A stretch of 64,000 nt of DNA. It comes from Rhyacophila brunnea (taxonomy: Eukaryota; Arthropoda; Insecta; Trichoptera; Rhyacophilidae). The notes under the pieces were generated by a model. It saw nothing but the letters and a program-made list of their open reading frames with translations, ran no database searches and had not been told where the DNA came from. Position 1 is the first letter of the stretch; each line of letters begins with the position of its first letter. Location: assembly GCA_022495005.1 (NCBI GenBank), contig JAGYXB010000797.1, positions 1,667,985-1,731,984 of the forward strand, written 5' to 3'. Of the stretch, positions 62,976 through 64,000 are shown piece by piece. The position numbers and the translations under genes were made by a program.

Positions 62976-64000
62976 CAGGGGGCGGCAAAATTTTTGGATG
63001 TAGGGCCAAATTCGAGAATTCAAAATGAGCGGCGGGCCGCAAGTAAAATACCATTTTTAGATAATATCTAAATTATACACTATATTTTATTATCACGAAA
63101 AATAAACATTACAAAAAAATAGAGAGAAGAATGAAACTGTTGTAAGTACATTTTTTTAACATTTTTTTTTAATTGAGGTGTTAATTTTGTATTTGATAGT
63201 CTCAAAACTGCTTGTAAATGGGCATCGGAGATATTTGATCGTAAAGAATTTTTATTAAGGTTCATGATCGAAAATGTTTGTTCACATAATATATAGGTTG
63301 ATCCAAAAATAACGAACATTTTTCTTGCATAATCTTTAAGTTAGCCGAATTTGTCTGAATTAAGGGCATTGTAAAATTTGGAGATTTCTTCACGACGATG
63401 CAATTCTCTTAAATCAGTGTCACACTGCAGATCAATAATCTGAAGTTGTAGCTCTGTCGGTACACTATCAATATCTATTGAAAATGGATCGCGTACTATT
63501 GCTAAACTTGTCTCAATTTTTTGGAAGTCACCTACCTAATCTTTGTGAAAAATCGTCATTCTGAGCTTTAATAATTTTGCCATATTCGTCAAATTTTTAT
63601 TCTGATATTATATTCAGCAACTTCAAAGTTGGAAAGTGGTCCACGTTGTTGTTCCATATTCGTCGAAGGAATTACTTGAGTTTTAATTGAAATCCATTCA
63701 AACTTTTTACCATATCATGGGCATATTTTTTTTTCTTTACAACGCGGAGTTAAAAGTATTTAAATGTGTCACGATGTTCAACGTAGAAAATAGTGGCTAC
63801 ATAGTGTGAGACAAGACGCAAGGAAGACGTACTGAGATAATACATTTACGAAACAACAAATTCTTCAAATTTTAATCTATTGTCAATATTTTTAAAAAAT
63901 TATAAAAAAAGAAAATCAGAAGTACAATTAATGATGGCGGGCCGCAAAAAAATACCCGGCGGGCCACATGCGGTCCGCGGGCCGCAGTTTGCCCACCCTG
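62976..64000 (-). mobile_element. hAT element, degenerate, ending at the window edge
   Basis: The left end CAGGGGGCGGCAAAATTTTT and the right end GCAGTTTGCCCACCCTG are inverted hAT termini. GGCGGGCCGC words recur near both ends. The last base of the window is the last base of the element. About 1.0 kb, internally deleted. The left flank of the expected 8-bp duplication is ATTTATAA. Confidence 0.8.
63080..63700 (-). pseudogene. hAT transposase C-terminal domain, broken
   Basis: The minus-strand frame 63,319-63,080 reads FGSTYILCEQTFSIMNLNKN, then SDAHLQAVLRLSNTKLTPQL. This is the dimerisation domain of ZBED/SCAND-type hAT transposases (FGSTYLCE-x-x-FS-x-M). Upstream in other frames is VPTELQLQIIDLQCDTDLRE, a typical preceding segment. 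Only the C-terminal third survives. Confidence 0.8.

Overview
The window looks like nuclear DNA of an insect. The evidence is a spliced ribosomal protein gene (RpL30) with GT/AG introns, an initiator methionine tRNA, an interstitial (TTAGG)n telomere-type array, AT-rich spacers, and many short transposon relics. Frequent TACCTACC-type words and the TTAGG repeat (absent from Diptera) suggest a moth or butterfly, but this is inference. Host genes are few. RpL30 lies on the minus strand (about 43,649-49,073; three coding exons plus a 5' non-coding exon). tRNA-iMet is at 34,436-34,507 (minus). A probable 3'-terminal coding exon of an unidentified gene is at 28,203-28,380 (minus). A GC-rich, promoter-like island with two E2F-type sites is at 30,770-30,965. 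Nearly everything else is mobile DNA in various states of decay.

Layout. 1-13 kb: hAT-type and other MITEs, a foldback repeat enclosing (TTAGG)7, 5'-truncated LINE tails on both strands, and copies of a tRNA-derived SINE (SINE1). 13-27 kb: a Harbinger-type foldback, a SINE1 split by a 794-bp element, and a 500-bp hAT MITE family, one copy of which carries three nested insertions. 28-36 kb: the possible host exon, the GC island, a mariner, a Tigger/pogo deletion derivative, tRNA-iMet, and a three-level MITE nest. 36.7-38.6 kb: a LINE-like unit with an intact gag-type ORF and no reverse transcriptase. 38.7-42.4 kb: more MITEs. 43.6-49.1 kb: RpL30, with a second mariner in its last intron and a 183-bp near-perfect palindrome in the intron after the start exon. 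49.1-59 kb: a four-level nest in which a LINE reverse transcriptase gene is split by a DIRS-type tyrosine-recombinase retrotransposon, which is split by a 3.26-kb element with perfect 35-bp inverted repeats, which contains a Helitron-like element built on a minisatellite. 59-64 kb: a SINE2 copy, a broken MADF-domain gene probably of Harbinger origin, and a degenerate hAT element whose right terminus is the last base of the window.

The host genes show no functional link to one another. The interest lies in the transposon biology. Target-site duplications or split host repeats give the insertion order for many elements. Almost every transposon reading frame is broken. The exceptions are the 436-codon gag-type ORF (37,003-38,313) and a 98-codon ORF of unknown function (50,736-51,032). 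LINE clades and family names are not assigned because no database could be searched; local names (X, H, K, M, N, P, R, W, Y, Z, F) are used only inside this answer.
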